DNA from: CAZMYO01 sp964570525
GTDB lineage: Bacteria > Patescibacteriota > Patescibacteriia > Magasanikbacterales > GWA2-37-8
Length of the DNA stretch: 40,395 nucleotides
Direction: 5' to 3'
Assembly: GCA_964570525.1 (NCBI GenBank)
Contig: CAZMYO010000035.1
Coordinates: 1 to 40,395 of the forward strand
The notes beneath the pieces were generated by a model. The model was given only the letters and a program-made list of their open reading frames with translations, had not been told where the DNA came from and did not search any database. Positions within the stretch are counted from its first letter, which is position 1, and each line of letters begins with the position of its first letter. Below are positions 38,541 through 40,395 of this stretch, one piece after another. The position numbers were made by a program, and so were the translations under genes.

Positions 38541-39878
38541 TTACTCCTTGTTCTGCCTCTCCTTAAATCTCCGGTGGAGTTCGGCAAACGTTGGGTGCAG
38601 AACCGCATCCTTGATCCAAAAGAGGTGAAGGCGTTCTATATCAGCAACGGCTTCAATCTCTTTGGCTCGTTCGGGCAGCGCTTCCCGGAGCGGTTTAATG
38701 CTATCGGCCGTCTCTACCAGGTAATGCGTTTCGGGCTTGATGATGGTCTTTCGCTTGGAGCGATCGACCAGGAAACTAAACAGTCCAGCGGCATCAAGCT
38801 CGGCTTCGCGCGCCTTGGCCTCGCCGCGCGTCTTAAAGAGTTCCAGGCGCGGCGGGCCGCCCAGACAATTGATGTCATAGGCAGAGCCAGCTTTGCCAAG
38901 CACCGTGTCAATGTAGCTGTTCAGGTCGTTATCACCCCAGATCATGAGCTGGCGCAGCGTAACGACCTTAGCCAGGTAAAGTTCTTTGAAAATTATTTGG
39001 CCGATAATATATTCAATGAACTTGGCGGCCGGATTTTCGTAAAGCTCCCGCCACAGCCGAACCCGGAGCTCCATGAGGTCGGCCATCCGCTCGGCGTCGG
39101 TAACTACCACCTCTTCGCCGATCACCTTTACCACATCCCAAATGGCCGCGACTTGGGGCTTGGTACGAGCAAGCTCCTGAAGGCGTTTTACGCCCGGCGT
39201 ATGCCACCTGGCCTCGGCATGCCGATAGTGTTCCAGAACATTCATCAGGTCGCGCGCGCAGTAGGCCGTCTTATCGGCCAAATCCAGAAGCTTGCCTAGC
39301 TTACCCTGGTTTTTTTCCACCGTGGAGACAAGAAGCTCCTCATCAACCAGATAGTCTTGACCAAACTGTTTCCAGTCGATTTTTTCAAGCTGGTTCTTGA
39401 AAATAAGGTCCTCGTCCATCCCGTCCGGATCGATATGCTTCATGGCGTCACCCCCGGCCGGAGTAAACAGATCGTGGGTGAGAGCCGCCACGCGACCGGT
39501 GTTGTACTCGGTGGCAGAAAAACAACCGCGGTTGTTTTCCAGCATGAGGGTGATGAGGGCTTGAGCATCCAGCATGTGATCATAGCGGGTGTGCACGAAC
39601 CCCCGTACCACGGGAGGCGTGGCGCTCGCCAAGATGGTGGGAAGGTAAAGACGCTGCAGCTGCATCGTAGCGCGCTGGCGCCCCACGTTGAAGGCCTTTA
39701 CGGCCGCCTCCACCAGCCCGCCATGCCTAACCCGATACATGATTCCGGCGGGCGGGAGGTTTACCGGCGCGGTATACCACTCTCCGGAATTCAGCTCCAA
39801 CTGGCCAGTCGGCGCCGTATAGCGCACATCTTCCAACTGCCGCGACCGGCGCGCCAGAGTCTTCATGGTAATCCGCAT
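38541..39878 (-). CDS. HD-domain phosphohydrolase-like protein
   Basis: The 445-aa protein resembles HD-superfamily phosphohydrolases of the dNTPase-like type: FVHTRYDHMLDAQALI (95-110) gives the first His (His101), LTHD (133-136) the HD pair, and Asp202 (LADKTAY) the last ligand. The C-terminal half is helical with no recognised domain. Likely substrate is a nucleotide or nucleic-acid phosphate, but none is shown. AAAGGAGG lies 6 nt before ATG. It is a single gene with its own terminator, divergent from the truncated gene at the right edge. Confidence 0.78.
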   Translation of the reverse strand: MRITMKTLARRSRQLEDVRYTAPTGQLELNSGEWYTAPVNLPPAGIMYRVRHGGLVEAAVKAFNVGRQRATMQLQRLYLPTILASATPPVVRGFVHTRYDHMLDAQALITLMLENNRGCFSATEYNTGRVAALTHDLFTPAGGDAMKHIDPDGMDEDLIFKNQLEKIDWKQFGQDYLVDEELLVSTVEKNQGKLGKLLDLADKTAYCARDLMNVLEHYRHAEARWHTPGVKRLQELARTKPQVAAIWDVVKVIGEEVVVTDAERMADLMELRVRLWRELYENPAAKFIEYIIGQIIFKELYLAKVVTLRQLMIWGDNDLNSYIDTVLGKAGSAYDINCLGGPPRLELFKTRGEAKAREAELDAAGLFSFLVDRSKRKTIIKPETHYLVETADSIKPLREALPERAKEIEAVADIERLHLFWIKDAVLHPTFAELHRRFKERQNKE

Positions 39879-39915
39879 GGCTTCCTCCTTTTATAGTCGA
39901 GCCACTGTTTTGGCT

Positions 39916-39944
39916 ACTCTAACACAGTGCTGTGGCCCTGGCCA
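39916..39944 (-). promoter_or_regulatory. Weak putative promoter of the HD-domain gene
   Basis: TGGCCA (39939-39944), a 17-nt spacer and TAGAGT (39916-39921) on the - strand, each 4 of 6 consensus bases. Confidence 0.35.
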
Positions 39945-39957
39945 TGCTTTTTATCAA

Positions 39958-39989
39958 CATTTTGTCAACAGTACACATTTTGTCAGCAG
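39958..39989. repeat. Direct repeat pair in the divergent promoter region
   Basis: CATTTTGTCAACAG (39958-39971) and CATTTTGTCAGCAG (39976-39989) repeat with an 18-nt period, between the two divergent promoters, as operator sites often do. Confidence 0.6.
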
Positions 39990-40002
39990 ACTATACAGAT
40001 GT

Positions 40003-40031
40003 TTGCTTTTACATACCTCATTTGGTAAACT
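40003..40031 (+). promoter_or_regulatory. Sigma-70 promoter of the right-edge gene
   Basis: TTGCTT (40003-40008), a 17-nt spacer and TAAACT (40026-40031) on the + strand. Confidence 0.6.
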
Positions 40032-40065
40032 ACGTTTTCAGAACCCCAAACAAAAGGAGGGAAAG

Positions 40066-40395
40066 ATGTCCCGAAAAAATAGGACTAGAAAGTCGCCGAT
40101 CAATTTTCCCGAGAATATTCGGCGGCTTGCCGAGGAATTTCTCAATCAGCGCTTGAAAGATGAGCAAGCCAAACGGCAAGAGAAGCTGGCTCAAGAAAAA
40201 GAAAGAAAGCGCGTGCGCGCTCTGCGGTTACAAAATGGTTTGTTGTTTGCCAAGCAAATCTTTGCTTGGGCCAAAGCTTTTAGGAATAGCGATATCGGCC
40301 AAGAGCTGATGAGGAAATCTCATAAACCCACCGCTTACAACAACATTCTTTTTTACGATGGACATATTGAACGCGTTGAGTGGGCTGGGCTGGGA
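40066..40395 (+). CDS. Hypothetical basic helical protein, truncated by window edge
   Basis: The first 110 residues are visible and the frame is still open. The N-terminus is basic (MSRKNRTRKSPINFPENIRR), followed by a long Lys/Glu/Gln-rich helix (about 30-52) that is probably a coiled coil, and then FAKQIFAWAKAFRNSDIGQELMRK. A strong AAAGGAGG lies before ATG 40066. The family is not recognised. It is transcribed away from the HD-domain gene. Confidence 0.75.
   Translation, partial: MSRKNRTRKSPINFPENIRRLAEEFLNQRLKDEQAKRQEKLAQEKERKRVRALRLQNGLLFAKQIFAWAKAFRNSDIGQELMRKSHKPTAYNNILFYDGHIERVEWAGLG

Overview
The window looks like a chromosomal segment of a Candidate Phyla Radiation bacterium (Patescibacteria, probably the Parcubacteria side). 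Four things suggest this. The S10/spc ribosomal block lacks rpmD (L30): rpsE and rplO are only 11 nt apart, and L30 absence is a known CPR trait. The gene run secY-adk-map-ruvX-recO is compact. Several housekeeping proteins are short (RelA/SpoT without a C-terminal regulatory region, 205-aa RecO). Small palindromic repeats are scattered everywhere, even inside conserved genes. Genus cannot be set from the sequence alone.

Layout. 1-5.4 kb: end of a RelA/SpoT gene (+), parB and parA (-), tRNA-Leu(CAA) (+) preceded by a tRNA-like fragment, then a promoter-to-terminator unit of about 530 nt on the - strand that looks like a structured RNA, then asnS. 5.4-9.5 kb (-): recO, ruvX, map, adk, secY. 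9.5-18.6 kb (-): rplO, rpsE, rplR, rplF, rpsH, rpsZ, rplE, rplX, rplN, rpsQ, rpmC, rplP, rpsC, rplV, rpsS, rplB, rplW, rplD, rplC, driven by a promoter at 18.96-18.99 kb with a leader of about 350 nt. 19-20.9 kb (-): rpsJ and tuf with their own promoter. 21-26.7 kb (-): an accessory region holding a Phd-like small protein, a SprT-like metalloprotease, a 95-aa GC-rich protein, a one-TM protein, an NAD-kinase-like protein paired with an SPFH protein, and a winged-helix/AT-hook/NYN protein. 27-30.4 kb (-): fusA, rpsG, rpsL. 30.7-33.5 kb (-): a UvrD/PcrA helicase and a hypothetical protein. 33.7-37.4 kb (+): tgt, a small ORF, a frameshifted small gene, trpS, a two-TM protein. 37.5-40.4 kb: an RpoH-like sigma factor and an HD-domain protein (-), and a truncated divergent gene (+).

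Two styles of gene coexist. Most translation genes sit in long operons with weak or no visible Shine-Dalgarno sequence. Most accessory genes are single units with a TTGACA-type promoter, a strong AAGGAG(G) site 5-10 nt before ATG, and an intrinsic terminator.

The most notable signals are: (1) tgt interrupted by three in-frame insertions, two of them copies of an interspersed repeat also found between genes here, with all catalytic and zinc residues kept; (2) the roughly 530-nt candidate structured RNA; (3) palindromes making up the S10 N-terminal extension (or its leader) and short insertions in MetAP and UvrD; (4) the SPFH/NADK-like pair under a promoter that contains a perfect palindrome; (5) a repeat of about 125 bp duplicated just upstream of rplB and rpsG. 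All functional calls rest on motif reading without database searches.
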